Shown here: positions 1 through 5,239 of the stretch, piece after piece
How the letters are laid out: each line of letters starts with the position of its first letter
How positions within the stretch are numbered: position 1 is the first letter of the stretch
Assembly (NCBI GenBank): GCA_002783525.1
Contig: PFGS01000260.1
Coordinates: 1-7,503, forward strand
Source of the DNA: Ignavibacteriales bacterium CG12_big_fil_rev_8_21_14_0_65_30_8
GTDB lineage: Bacteria > Bacteroidota > Ignavibacteria > Ignavibacteriales > Ignavibacteriaceae
Length of the DNA: 7,503 nucleotides
Direction: 5' to 3'
Made by a program: the position numbers and the translations under genes
Notes under the pieces: model-generated
What the model was told of the DNA's origin: nothing
Databases searched by the model: none
Seen by the model: only the letters and a program-made list of their open reading frames with translations

Positions 1-74
1 TTCCAATTCAAGGAAGGGAAATCTCCCTTGCAAATAGAAGTACTTTACTCGGATATTTTGAAGAATTGAAATAA
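1..74 (+). CDS. 3' end of an unidentified plus-strand gene (partial)
   Basis: Reading from base 3, the frame is open for 23 codons and stops with TAA at 72-74. The end reads ISLANRSTLLGYFEELK. Its third codon positions are mostly A or T, as in the confident genes here, and the peptide looks like an amphipathic C-terminal helix. A second frame, from base 1, is also open and stops with TGA at 67-69, so the frame choice is not certain. There is no CAT triplet in 1-77, so a minus-strand ATG start is excluded there. A hairpin with a T-rich 3' side sits exactly at this stop, which fits a plus-strand gene ending here. The fragment is too short to name a family. Confidence 0.4.
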   Translation, partial: PIQGREISLANRSTLLGYFEELK

Positions 75-90
75 ATTTCAATTTCTTTTA
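64..90 (+). terminator. weak AT-rich hairpin between convergent stop codons
   Basis: AATTGAAAT (64-72) and ATTTCAATT (75-83) are perfect inverted repeats. With a realistic 4-nt loop the stem is 8 bp. On the plus strand it is followed by TCTTTTATTAATA, a loose U-rich tail. On the minus strand no U tract follows. It overlaps both the plus-strand stop (72-74) and the minus-strand stop (78-80). Pairing is almost all A-T, so it is weak. It probably ends the plus-strand gene and may also protect the end of the minus-strand message. Confidence 0.35.
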
Positions 91-1091
91 TTAATATCTT
101 TAATAAATTTAATAACACCACTCATATAATTTTCTTGGTCATCCCACATTGATAAATGGCTTCCGTTGGGGCAAAATAAAAATTTTCCGTTTTGTACTAA
201 CTCACTAATCTCTTTCATATCATCAGGATTCATAGTATCATATTTAGCTCCAATCGATAGAGTAGGGATGTATATATTTTTTAATCTGCTTGTAATTGTC
301 CATCCTTTTAGATTACCACCGGGGACAAATTCACTTGGGCCCTGCATAAATTCATATACATATTGATTAGCATGTTTAAAACTTCTCAGCACAGGTTCAG
401 GCCAATATTTCATTCTGAGAATATGTTGGTTATAATATTCATTAAAAACTAAATCTAAGTAAATGGGATTTTGAAAATCTTTTTTATTTTCAAAATTTTT
501 TAAAGAGTCTAATAGAGTTGGGCGTAATTGATTTCTTAATTTATTGTTATACTCTACATACTTATCAAAACTAGATGTCATATTTGAGATTATTAATCCT
601 TTTAAGTTTTCCTGATATTTAATTGCATATTCCATTGCTAATAATCCACCCCAAGAATTACCAAGTAAAAAGAAATTATCTTTATTAAGTCCTAGAACTT
701 TTCGTACTTGTTCTACTTCTTCAACAAATCTATCTAGTACCCAGAGACTATCATTATTGGGTTGATCAGAATAATACGAACCAAGTTGATCATACTCATA
801 AAATTCAATATTGGCTTTTGGGAAAAAGCTTTCAAAACATTCCATATATTCGTGGGTAAAAGCCGGCCCTCCGTGAAGAAGTAGTACTTTTATAGGACTG
901 TTTCCGAATCGTTTCGTCCATACTTTATATCCTTCTTTCAAAGTAATCATTTGAACTCCACCTGCTTGATAATTACCAGGTGTTTTAAAATTTAGATATT
1001 CATTTTTATTATTTTCTTCACTACAAGAAATTAGAATTATAGAAAAAGATAAAATGATAATCAAAAAAAATAATTGAATTTGCTGTTTCAT
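78..1091 (-). CDS. proline iminopeptidase-like alpha/beta hydrolase, lipoprotein
   Basis: This is an S33-family alpha/beta hydrolase closest in layout to the prolyl aminopeptidases of the TIGR01250 type, which remove N-terminal proline or other residues from peptides. Numbering from the Met at 1091, the oxyanion segment is HGGP (73-76), the nucleophile elbow is GNSWGG with Ser146, and the likely acid and base are Asp285 (KYDTMNP) and His312 (NGSHLSMWDD). The YDQLGSYYSDQP and MQGPSEF segments also match the family. The N-terminus is a hydrophobic signal ending in LISC with Cys23 as lipid site, so the enzyme should be an envelope lipoprotein, whereas many relatives are cytoplasmic. An in-frame ATG lies at 1103, but AGGA at 1097-1100 sits 5 nt before the ATG at 1091, so I chose the shorter start. 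It is the last gene of the ten-gene minus-strand run. The glycine that usually follows HGGP is alanine here. Substrate is not predictable. Confidence 0.9.
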   Translation of the reverse strand: MKQQIQLFFLIIILSFSIILISCSEENNKNEYLNFKTPGNYQAGGVQMITLKEGYKVWTKRFGNSPIKVLLLHGGPAFTHEYMECFESFFPKANIEFYEYDQLGSYYSDQPNNDSLWVLDRFVEEVEQVRKVLGLNKDNFFLLGNSWGGLLAMEYAIKYQENLKGLIISNMTSSFDKYVEYNNKLRNQLRPTLLDSLKNFENKKDFQNPIYLDLVFNEYYNQHILRMKYWPEPVLRSFKHANQYVYEFMQGPSEFVPGGNLKGWTITSRLKNIYIPTLSIGAKYDTMNPDDMKEISELVQNGKFLFCPNGSHLSMWDDQENYMSGVIKFIKDINKRN

Positions 1092-1110
1092 TTTTATCCT
1101 CATAAATTAT

Positions 1111-1623
1111 TTAATGCATTATATCTTCATCTGCAGAAGGTCCGTATATTGCCGGTACAGGAATATCATTCAATCTTAAATAAACTCCTAACTGAGCATT
1201 GTGATGAATCAAATGGTGAAGCACAAATGTACGAACAACAGAAATTTTTGGCATTGTGAAAAGTACTTGTCCTTGATTCAACAAACTCCAATTTTCATCT
1301 AATTTTTCATCCGGTGTACTTTCCAGACATTTTTTAGCTGATTCAAAACTTCTATCAAACAATTCTATTAATTCTTTTTGATTTGAAGCTTTTGGTGATT
1401 GTACTCTTTCTCCATCTACCGGGTGCATGTCAAATTTATCACTATCTAGAGACATATTTATCCAGGTTTGCAGGTTTGCAATATGGGTAGCTAAATCACC
1501 CATTGAAAAAGATTTTTCGTGAGGTTTCCAACTAAACTTATCATCCGGTACTCTTTCAATAGTTTTTCTTGCATTTTTTGCTATTTGATCATACTGCATT
1601 TTTATTGATTGAATTCTTTTCAT
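1111..1623 (-). CDS. DinB-family (YfiT-like) four-helix metal-binding protein
   Basis: The protein has 170 residues, the usual size for the DinB/YfiT superfamily of four-helix bundles. Members bind a divalent metal through three histidines, and some characterised ones are thiol-dependent S-transferases. Here the expected ligands are visible: His47 in DLATHIANL on helix 2, and the pair His137 and His141 in LHHLIHHNAQLGVYLR on helix 4, followed by the typical short proline-rich end (IPVPAIYGPSADE). A VPDDKFSWKPHEKSFSMG segment near residues 25-42 is also typical. The start is supported by GGAG at 1629-1632, 5 nt before the ATG. It lies 36 nt after the DCC gene and 19 nt before the ATG preferred for the peptidase, so it is likely cotranscribed. 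The fold assignment is firm, but the substrate is unknown. Despite the name, it has nothing to do with DNA polymerase IV. Confidence 0.9.
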   Translation of the reverse strand: MKRIQSIKMQYDQIAKNARKTIERVPDDKFSWKPHEKSFSMGDLATHIANLQTWINMSLDSDKFDMHPVDGERVQSPKASNQKELIELFDRSFESAKKCLESTPDEKLDENWSLLNQGQVLFTMPKISVVRTFVLHHLIHHNAQLGVYLRLNDIPVPAIYGPSADEDIMH

Positions 1624-1659
1624 TTGTACTCCATTATTTGGGAAATATTTATGTATATG

Positions 1660-2049
1660 TTAGTTTAAAAATCTACTTTTTATCTCGGAAGAGGGAAGCA
1701 TACAACTGTCTTTTTTTCCAAACCATTTATATCTGTTTCTGGAAATATATAGATATATAAAATCTCTTAAGAATTTTGGTATTATTATAAATATGTAAAA
1801 TAATTTCCAAAAAGAATTTAATTCTTTTGAGATCAATAGTGCTGCAGTACTTTTTGTATAGATGGTATTATCTTTTAATAATACTAAAGTATCAAAATTT
1901 TTACTAGAATAATTATGCTTAATTAGTAATTCTTTCCCAATATCGCTTTGAAAAGCAGCAAACTTAAATTTATTTCTTTTATCTCTTTTTAAAATAAAAT
2001 TTACAGAAGAATTACAAAGATTACATACCCCGTCAAAGAAAATAATCAT
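1660..2049 (-). CDS. DCC-family (DUF393) thiol-disulfide oxidoreductase-like protein
   Basis: This small protein begins with the family-defining DxxCxxC motif: Asp6-Gly-Val-Cys9-Asn-Leu-Cys12, counted from the ATG at 2049. After it come the expected FILKRDKRNKFKFAAFQSD segment, a thioredoxin-like middle part with TLVLLKDNTIYTKSTAAL, and the C-terminal RYKWFGKKDSCMLP. The family (PF04134, YuxK-type) is annotated as predicted thiol-disulfide oxidoreductase from its thioredoxin-like fold and cysteine pair. Activity in general is poorly proven. The frame extends one codon upstream to a TTG (2050-2052), but the ATG at 2047-2049 overlaps the TGA of the preceding gene by one base (TGATG), which points to coupled translation from the ATG. 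The length of 129 residues is normal. A hydrophobic stretch around residues 80-100 (FWKLFYIFIIIPKFLRDFIYLY) may be a buried or membrane-associating helix. Confidence 0.9.
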   Translation of the reverse strand: MIIFFDGVCNLCNSSVNFILKRDKRNKFKFAAFQSDIGKELLIKHNYSSKNFDTLVLLKDNTIYTKSTAALLISKELNSFWKLFYIFIIIPKFLRDFIYLYISRNRYKWFGKKDSCMLPSSEIKSRFLN

Positions 2050-2318
2050 CAAAGTTTTTCCAAAAATATGGTTTCAGGTTCACCAATTACGCCGGCTTCT
2101 TCATTAGCTAATTCTTTTTCGGGAGCAAATAAGAATGATTTAGTTTTTTCAATATCATCAACTTTAAATATCATAATTACATCATTATAGTCTTTTTTAT
2201 CTTGGAATAATTGAATTTCTGTTAATCCAATATCTTCATATGTTCCTAAGCTTAATTTGAATGAATTATACCATTTATTGAAATCGCTAACTGTATGTCT
2301 AATATATAAATAAGCCAT
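2049..2318 (-). CDS. small ferredoxin-like (ABM-type dimeric alpha/beta barrel) protein
   Basis: This 89-residue protein shows the pattern of the dimeric alpha/beta-barrel superfamily that includes antibiotic-biosynthesis monooxygenase-like proteins. It opens with a beta strand (AYLYIRHTV), then the DFNKWYNSF helix, then a second strand with LTEIQLFQDKKDYNDVIMIFKVDD. A helix with TKSFLFAPEKELANEEAGV follows, and it ends in the IGEPETIFLEKL strand. The last two segments are typical of small conserved proteins of this fold in many bacteria. No cofactor-binding residues can be read from it, and these proteins range from true monooxygenases to simple ligand binders, so I name only the fold. There is no clear SD before the ATG at 2318. 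Its TGA overlaps the ATG of the DCC gene by one base, which suggests that the two are coupled. Confidence 0.75.
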   Translation of the reverse strand: MAYLYIRHTVSDFNKWYNSFKLSLGTYEDIGLTEIQLFQDKKDYNDVIMIFKVDDIEKTKSFLFAPEKELANEEAGVIGEPETIFLEKL

Positions 2319-2351
2319 ATAATTACACTTATTAATGAAATTATTTTAGAA

Positions 2352-2870
2352 TTATTCAGGCCATTTTGATTCAGGTTTTCCGGACCAAAGCCATATAATA
2401 TAGTCTACTTTAGGCGGAGCACAGTCAAATTCTCTCAATCTTATATTAAGCTGCCATCTGTGATAAGTACTATGTAAACATACCTGGAGCATAGTATTGA
2501 ATGTTGAAATATTCTCAGGTTTTTGGCTTATTTGTTTTTCTACGTATTTTGACCAAGGAATGTCTGCAGTATTAGAAATATTATTTTCGTCTATGTTTGA
2601 GATATAATTCATAATGTTTTTATAATTATTTCTTTTCCAATCTGATATACTCTTAAAACTTTCAAATTCATCTATTTTAGGATATTCAACCTTTACATTT
2701 TTCCATATTCCTAAAAATGCAAATTGTACCAAATGTATATGATAAATCAATTCTTTTATCTTTTCATCTTTTTCAACTTTATGATTGTTATCAAAAATTA
2801 TATTCCATACTTCTGCATCTGCCCAAAACATATGATCAAAAAGATTTTTTAATAATTGTGTTGAATTCAT
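2352..2870 (-). CDS. second DinB-family protein, divergent from the first
   Basis: This is a 172-residue protein of the DinB four-helix superfamily. The N-terminus (LLKNLFDHMFWADAEVWN) is the classic first helix, in which the protein family usually has a W/HxxWAD-type segment. Possible metal ligands are His44 or His46 in LIYHIHLVQF and His133 plus His137 in CLHSTYHRWQLNIRLRE, where HxxxHRxQ is the familiar helix-4 signature. The end, PPKVDYIIWLWSGKP, matches a subgroup whose C-terminus carries a D[YF]xxWLW-like motif. It shares only the fold with the DinB protein at 1111-1623 and is not a recent duplicate. Its ATG overlaps the TGA of the YccF gene by 4 nt (ATGA). The 33-nt gap to the next gene is the second largest in the run. 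The biochemical role is unknown. Confidence 0.88.
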   Translation of the reverse strand: MNSTQLLKNLFDHMFWADAEVWNIIFDNNHKVEKDEKIKELIYHIHLVQFAFLGIWKNVKVEYPKIDEFESFKSISDWKRNNYKNIMNYISNIDENNISNTADIPWSKYVEKQISQKPENISTFNTMLQVCLHSTYHRWQLNIRLREFDCAPPKVDYIIWLWSGKPESKWPE

Positions 2871-3235
2871 TTTATCTCATGTCCAAATGGTGTTATTGCT
2901 AATGAGGCTAATTTAAAGTGTTGTTTGGCAAAAGGAATTCCAATAATTGTAATTGCTAAAATAAGAGCAAAGATCATATGTGTTGCTGCTATCCAAATTC
3001 CACCTAAAAAGATCCAAAGAATATTCATAAATGTTGAAAGACATCCAATTGCTGTTGGTTTAGAAACAACATCTTGTCCAAATGGAAGTAAGGCAAGTAT
3101 TGCTAATTTGAAACACTGAACCCCGAATGGTATACCGACAATGGTTAAACAAAGGAGCAATCCGCTAACCATGTATTCCAGGCTAATAATTAAACCTCCA
3201 AATATTAACCACAATATGTTACCGATTATGCTCAA
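2867..3235 (-). CDS. yccF: YccF-domain inner membrane protein
   Basis: This 122-residue protein contains two copies of the YccF domain (PF03733, formerly DUF307). Copy one is GNILWLIFGG followed by LTIVGIPFGVQCFKLA and PFG (about residues 5-53). Copy two is NILWIFLGG followed by ITIIGIPFAKQHFKLA and PFG (about 71-118). Each copy holds hydrophobic helices, so it should be integral to the cytoplasmic membrane. The function of YccF proteins is not established. The start is TTG at 3233-3235, and no in-frame ATG exists nearby upstream. The TTG overlaps the TGA of the DUF1801 gene by 4 nt (TTGA), which suggests that initiation depends on translation of the upstream gene. At the other end its TGA overlaps the next start by 4 nt. 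Symbol given by family resemblance only. Confidence 0.9.
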   Translation of the reverse strand: MSIIGNILWLIFGGLIISLEYMVSGLLLCLTIVGIPFGVQCFKLAILALLPFGQDVVSKPTAIGCLSTFMNILWIFLGGIWIAATHMIFALILAITIIGIPFAKQHFKLASLAITPFGHEIK

Positions 3236-3645
3236 TGTTTTTTCTTCATATATCTTACGGATTCAGTTATTAGCTTTTGAAGTATTTTCAAATCAATGTC
3301 ATCCAGATCTTTTATATATAAACAAGATCTCCCGGTTTTATATTTTCCTAATTTTTCCATTAATTCTGAATATCTAGAAAAACCAGCCATTATATAAATT
3401 GTAAGATTTTGTTTCCTTGGAGAGAAACCACTTATAAAAAAATCTCCTTCCCTTCCACTTTCATATTTGTAATGGTAATTGCCAAATCCAACAATAGATG
3501 GGCCCCACATTTTTGGTTCTTCTTTTGTAATCTTTTTCATTAATTCCAGGACAGTAAAACAATCCTTAAGTCTTTTACCTGAAGCAGCTTTTTTCAAAAA
3601 TGTTTCAACACTTTTTGTATTTATTTTTGTTTTTAATTCAGCCAA
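3232..3645 (-). CDS. DUF1801 (YdhG-like) domain protein
   Basis: This 137-residue protein matches the DUF1801 family (PF08818). The signature segment is MWGPSIVGFGNYHYKY at residues 46-61, followed by GFSPRKQNLTIYIM (73-86) and GKYKTGRSCLYIKDLDDID (100-118). The fold resembles a small alpha/beta domain found in YdhG/YjhQ-like proteins, and no enzymatic activity is established. The ORF starts at a TTG (3643-3645). This start is well supported: AAGGTG (3651-3656 on the minus strand) lies 5 nt before it, the N-terminal sequence is of normal length for the family, and no ATG is available. The SD overlaps the stop codon of the preceding gene (3655-3657), and the gap is 9 nt. Its own stop overlaps the next start by 4 nt. 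Confidence 0.92.
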   Translation of the reverse strand: MAELKTKINTKSVETFLKKAASGKRLKDCFTVLELMKKITKEEPKMWGPSIVGFGNYHYKYESGREGDFFISGFSPRKQNLTIYIMAGFSRYSELMEKLGKYKTGRSCLYIKDLDDIDLKILQKLITESVRYMKKKH

Positions 3646-3650
3646 TTAAT

Positions 3651-3656
3651 CACCTT
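3651..3656 (-). promoter_or_regulatory. strong SD that decides a TTG start
   Basis: Read on the minus strand, AAGGTG followed by ATTAA precedes TTG at 3645-3643. This is a good match to the anti-SD-complementary sequence with an ideal 5-nt spacer, and there is no ATG in frame near it. It shows that the DUF1801 gene starts at a non-ATG codon. The site shares two bases with the TAA stop of the AlaX-like gene, so the ribosome ending that gene would sit directly on it. Confidence 0.7.
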
Positions 3657-4086
3657 AAATTAATCTGAATCTTATTCTTAATATTCCGCTGTCATAATTT
3701 GTTGAAATTATTTTAAATTCTCCAATTTCATTAGTGTTTTTAACATGGTTGCCAATGCACGGGCAAGAATCATAATCACCAATATGAATTATTCTAATTT
3801 CTTCACCTGCATCTTCCGGAAGTTTATCCAAATTAAATTTCTTTATAGCTTCTTCTTTATTAAAAAAATCTTCACGTACTTCAAGACCGGATTTAATTAC
3901 TTCATTAACTTTTGTTTCAATTTTATCAACTTCGCTTGAATTTATATCTCTTTCAAAATGGTAGTCAACTTTTGATTTTTTCTTTTCAATATGAGCACTA
4001 AAGGAACGACCACAATTGAACATTCTAACCATAGTTTGGTTTAAAATATGTTCTGTTGAATGCATCTTAGGATCGTATTGTTTCAT
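3655..4086 (-). CDS. AlaX-like alanyl-tRNA editing domain protein
   Basis: This 143-residue protein resembles the second additional (editing) domain of alanyl- and threonyl-tRNA synthetases, as found in stand-alone AlaX proteins that hydrolyse mischarged tRNA. The two metal-binding motifs are visible: His9-xxx-His13 in MHSTEHILNQ, and Cys110-xxx-His114 within DSCPCIGNHV, with Cys108 nearby. Between them are the FSAHIEKKKSKVDYHFERD strand region, a helical linker (about 50-90) and LPEDAGEEIRIIHIGDYDSC. It is a minimal form that lacks the glycine-rich and C-terminal domains of larger AlaX. The end (RIRFRLI) closes the beta core. The fold call is confident, and tRNA editing is inferred from the family. 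Which mischarged tRNA it handles, and whether this subgroup retains activity, cannot be read here. The gene is 4 nt from the membrane-protein gene upstream and 9 nt from DUF1801 downstream. No clear SD precedes the ATG. Confidence 0.85.
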   Translation of the reverse strand: MKQYDPKMHSTEHILNQTMVRMFNCGRSFSAHIEKKKSKVDYHFERDINSSEVDKIETKVNEVIKSGLEVREDFFNKEEAIKKFNLDKLPEDAGEEIRIIHIGDYDSCPCIGNHVKNTNEIGEFKIISTNYDSGILRIRFRLI

Positions 4087-4090
4087 AAAA

Positions 4091-4744
4091 TTAAGTTTTA
4101 ATTTCTCTGTTTCTATCGATCCAATAACCCCAAATAATTATTAACCATTGAGCAAATCCTATATAAGCAATCGGTTCAGCTGAAGGGGGAGGTGGTCCAA
4201 ATAAATTACTTAAATATATTATAGTTAGAAATATAACTAACGACCACAGACTCCAAATACCTATTTTATTCTTTGCTTTAGTAAACTTAAAATAAATATA
4301 AACTCCAACTAAAAATATAAGTCCTTCAATTACAATAGTACCAATCAAAGAATTCCATAAACCTAATCCCACTTTAATATCTGACCAAGGGAAAAGAAGA
4401 AGGTCTGGTCTGTGAGTAAAGAGATCAAATATCCAATGACTAAGGACTAAAAGACCTAGCCAAATAGAAATCTTTAAATCCTTTTTTATTAAATAATAAA
4501 TAACTGCGAATAATATTGCCCAAATTAAAACACCAAATAAACTATGTGAATACGGATAACTAATAAAATTTAAAGGTGTAACAACAGTATTACCGGGATC
4601 AATTTGAACCTTTTCAATTCCTAGTAATAAAAAGATAGGCCATAATAAATCAATAAATTGAGATGCTAAGAAAAGTGTACCTAAAGAAGGGGCTGTTGTT
4701 GGTTTTTTAGCCGCAAAACCTACACCAAAATGTCCTATAAACAT
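4091..4744 (-). CDS. polytopic membrane protein with conserved His/Asp (DUF457/YdjM-like)
   Basis: This 217-residue protein has about six hydrophobic segments (roughly 21-42, 66-86, 92-109, 132-152, 161-182 and 191-209). Its pattern recalls the YdjM/DUF457 family of membrane-bound putative metal-dependent hydrolases. Polar residues recur at positions typical of metal ligands: His5 (FIGHFGVGF), Asp32 (QFIDLLWP), His67 (YSHSLFG), His103 and Asp107 (SHWIFD) and His111 (THRPDL). A GPPPPS loop follows the fifth helix. Proteins with this overall layout and the HRPDL motif are widespread but uncharacterised, so the hydrolase label is only a family-based guess. The start ATG at 4744 has GGA 9 nt upstream, a weak site. 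The gene is 25 nt from the thioesterase gene and 4 nt from the AlaX-like gene. Confidence 0.8.
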   Translation of the reverse strand: MFIGHFGVGFAAKKPTTAPSLGTLFLASQFIDLLWPIFLLLGIEKVQIDPGNTVVTPLNFISYPYSHSLFGVLIWAILFAVIYYLIKKDLKISIWLGLLVLSHWIFDLFTHRPDLLLFPWSDIKVGLGLWNSLIGTIVIEGLIFLVGVYIYFKFTKAKNKIGIWSLWSLVIFLTIIYLSNLFGPPPPSAEPIAYIGFAQWLIIIWGYWIDRNREIKT

Positions 4745-4769
4745 AAAATTAATTCCGTTGTAAAAAACA

Positions 4770-5174
4770 TTATTTAAAATTAATTAAATTATCATATATT
4801 TTTTTAGAGAATGGGCATGCTTTTCTTTCTAATCTATCAATATGTATTCCCAATAATTCACAATTAGAAATTTCTTCATTAGTTTCTGTATTGTACATAA
4901 AATGTATAAACTTTATTGATTTTTTTCCAAACTCTAAAACTTTAGATTTAATATTTAAACAATCACCTGATAGAGCTTCCTTTTTATAAGTTATTTTTTG
5001 TTCTACTGCTACCATACCTTTATTTTTAGTTCTCATATAGGATGAAGTAATTCCCAAATTTGTAAAAAGATTCCAAGTTGCTTCGTCAAATTTTGCAACA
5101 TAATATTGGACATTCATATGTCCCATGTGGTCAATTTGAGAGGGATACACTGTCCCCCTGTAAGTTTCAATCAT
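4770..5174 (-). CDS. acyl-CoA thioesterase, hotdog fold (4HBT type)
   Basis: This 134-residue protein is a single hotdog domain of the 4-hydroxybenzoyl-CoA thioesterase superfamily. The active-site segment QIDHMGHMNVQYY starts at residue 13, and Asp15 occupies the position of the catalytic aspartate in the Pseudomonas-type 4HBT enzymes. The FDEATWNLF helix and the AVEQKITYKKEALSGDCL strands follow in family order. It should hydrolyse an acyl-CoA in the cytoplasm, but the acyl chain is unknown. It is the first gene of the ten-gene minus-strand run. No clear SD precedes its ATG, and only 20 nt separate the start from the U tract of the upstream terminator. A promoter, if present, must therefore be very close or overlap that terminator. 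Confidence 0.9.
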   Translation of the reverse strand: MIETYRGTVYPSQIDHMGHMNVQYYVAKFDEATWNLFTNLGITSSYMRTKNKGMVAVEQKITYKKEALSGDCLNIKSKVLEFGKKSIKFIHFMYNTETNEEISNCELLGIHIDRLERKACPFSKKIYDNLINFK

Positions 5175-5187
5175 AATTTATAATTCA

Positions 5188-5217
5188 TGTATACAAAAAA
5201 TAAAAAACTGTCAGCAA
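5188..5217 (-). promoter_or_regulatory. tentative promoter for the ten-gene run, overlapping the terminator
   Basis: On the minus strand TTGCTG (5217-5212) and TATACA (5193-5188) are 18 nt apart, resembling a weak sigma-70 pair with three and four of six consensus bases. The -35 part falls inside the terminator stem. Transcription would start near 5180, leaving a leader of only a few bases before the thioesterase ATG. In such AT-rich DNA this match could be chance. Confidence 0.2.
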
Positions 5218-5230
5218 TAAACTGACAGTT
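5195..5230 (-). terminator. strong intrinsic terminator of the 5240-5794 gene
   Basis: Read on the minus strand, AACTGTCAG (5230-5222) and CTGACAGTT (5214-5206) form a perfect 9-bp stem with a 7-nt loop. The stem's own last TT (5207-5206) and the bases from 5205 onward give a U tract, TTTTTATTTTTT. The stem begins 10 nt after the stop codon at 5240. This is a textbook Rho-independent terminator acting on the minus-strand gene just upstream, and it separates that gene from the thioesterase-led run. Confidence 0.85.
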
Positions 5231-5239
5231 GAAAGTTTT

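Noticed and set aside
166..366. Short plus-strand ORF opposite the peptidase gene
   Set aside because: It lies fully antisense to a gene with a clear catalytic triad and has no recognisable domain. The same applies to the short plus-strand ORFs at 1074-1259, 1569-1760, 2717-2902, 2925-3119, 3141-3377, 3745-3939 and 5432-5641.
1111..1623. DNA-damage-inducible polymerase function suggested by the DinB name
   Set aside because: The 170-residue four-helix protein with His ligands belongs to the DinB/YfiT fold, unrelated to DNA polymerase IV.
2050..2052. TTG as start codon of the DCC gene
   Set aside because: The next codon is ATG, overlaps the preceding TGA as TGATG, and gives the usual DxxCxxC spacing from the N-terminus. 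The TTG adds only one residue.
1624..5174. Array of small cassette-like genes suggesting an integron
   Set aside because: Genes overlap or lie a few bases apart, and the larger gaps (25-36 nt) are too short for attC sites and show no GTTRRRY/RYYYAAC pairs. No integrase is present.
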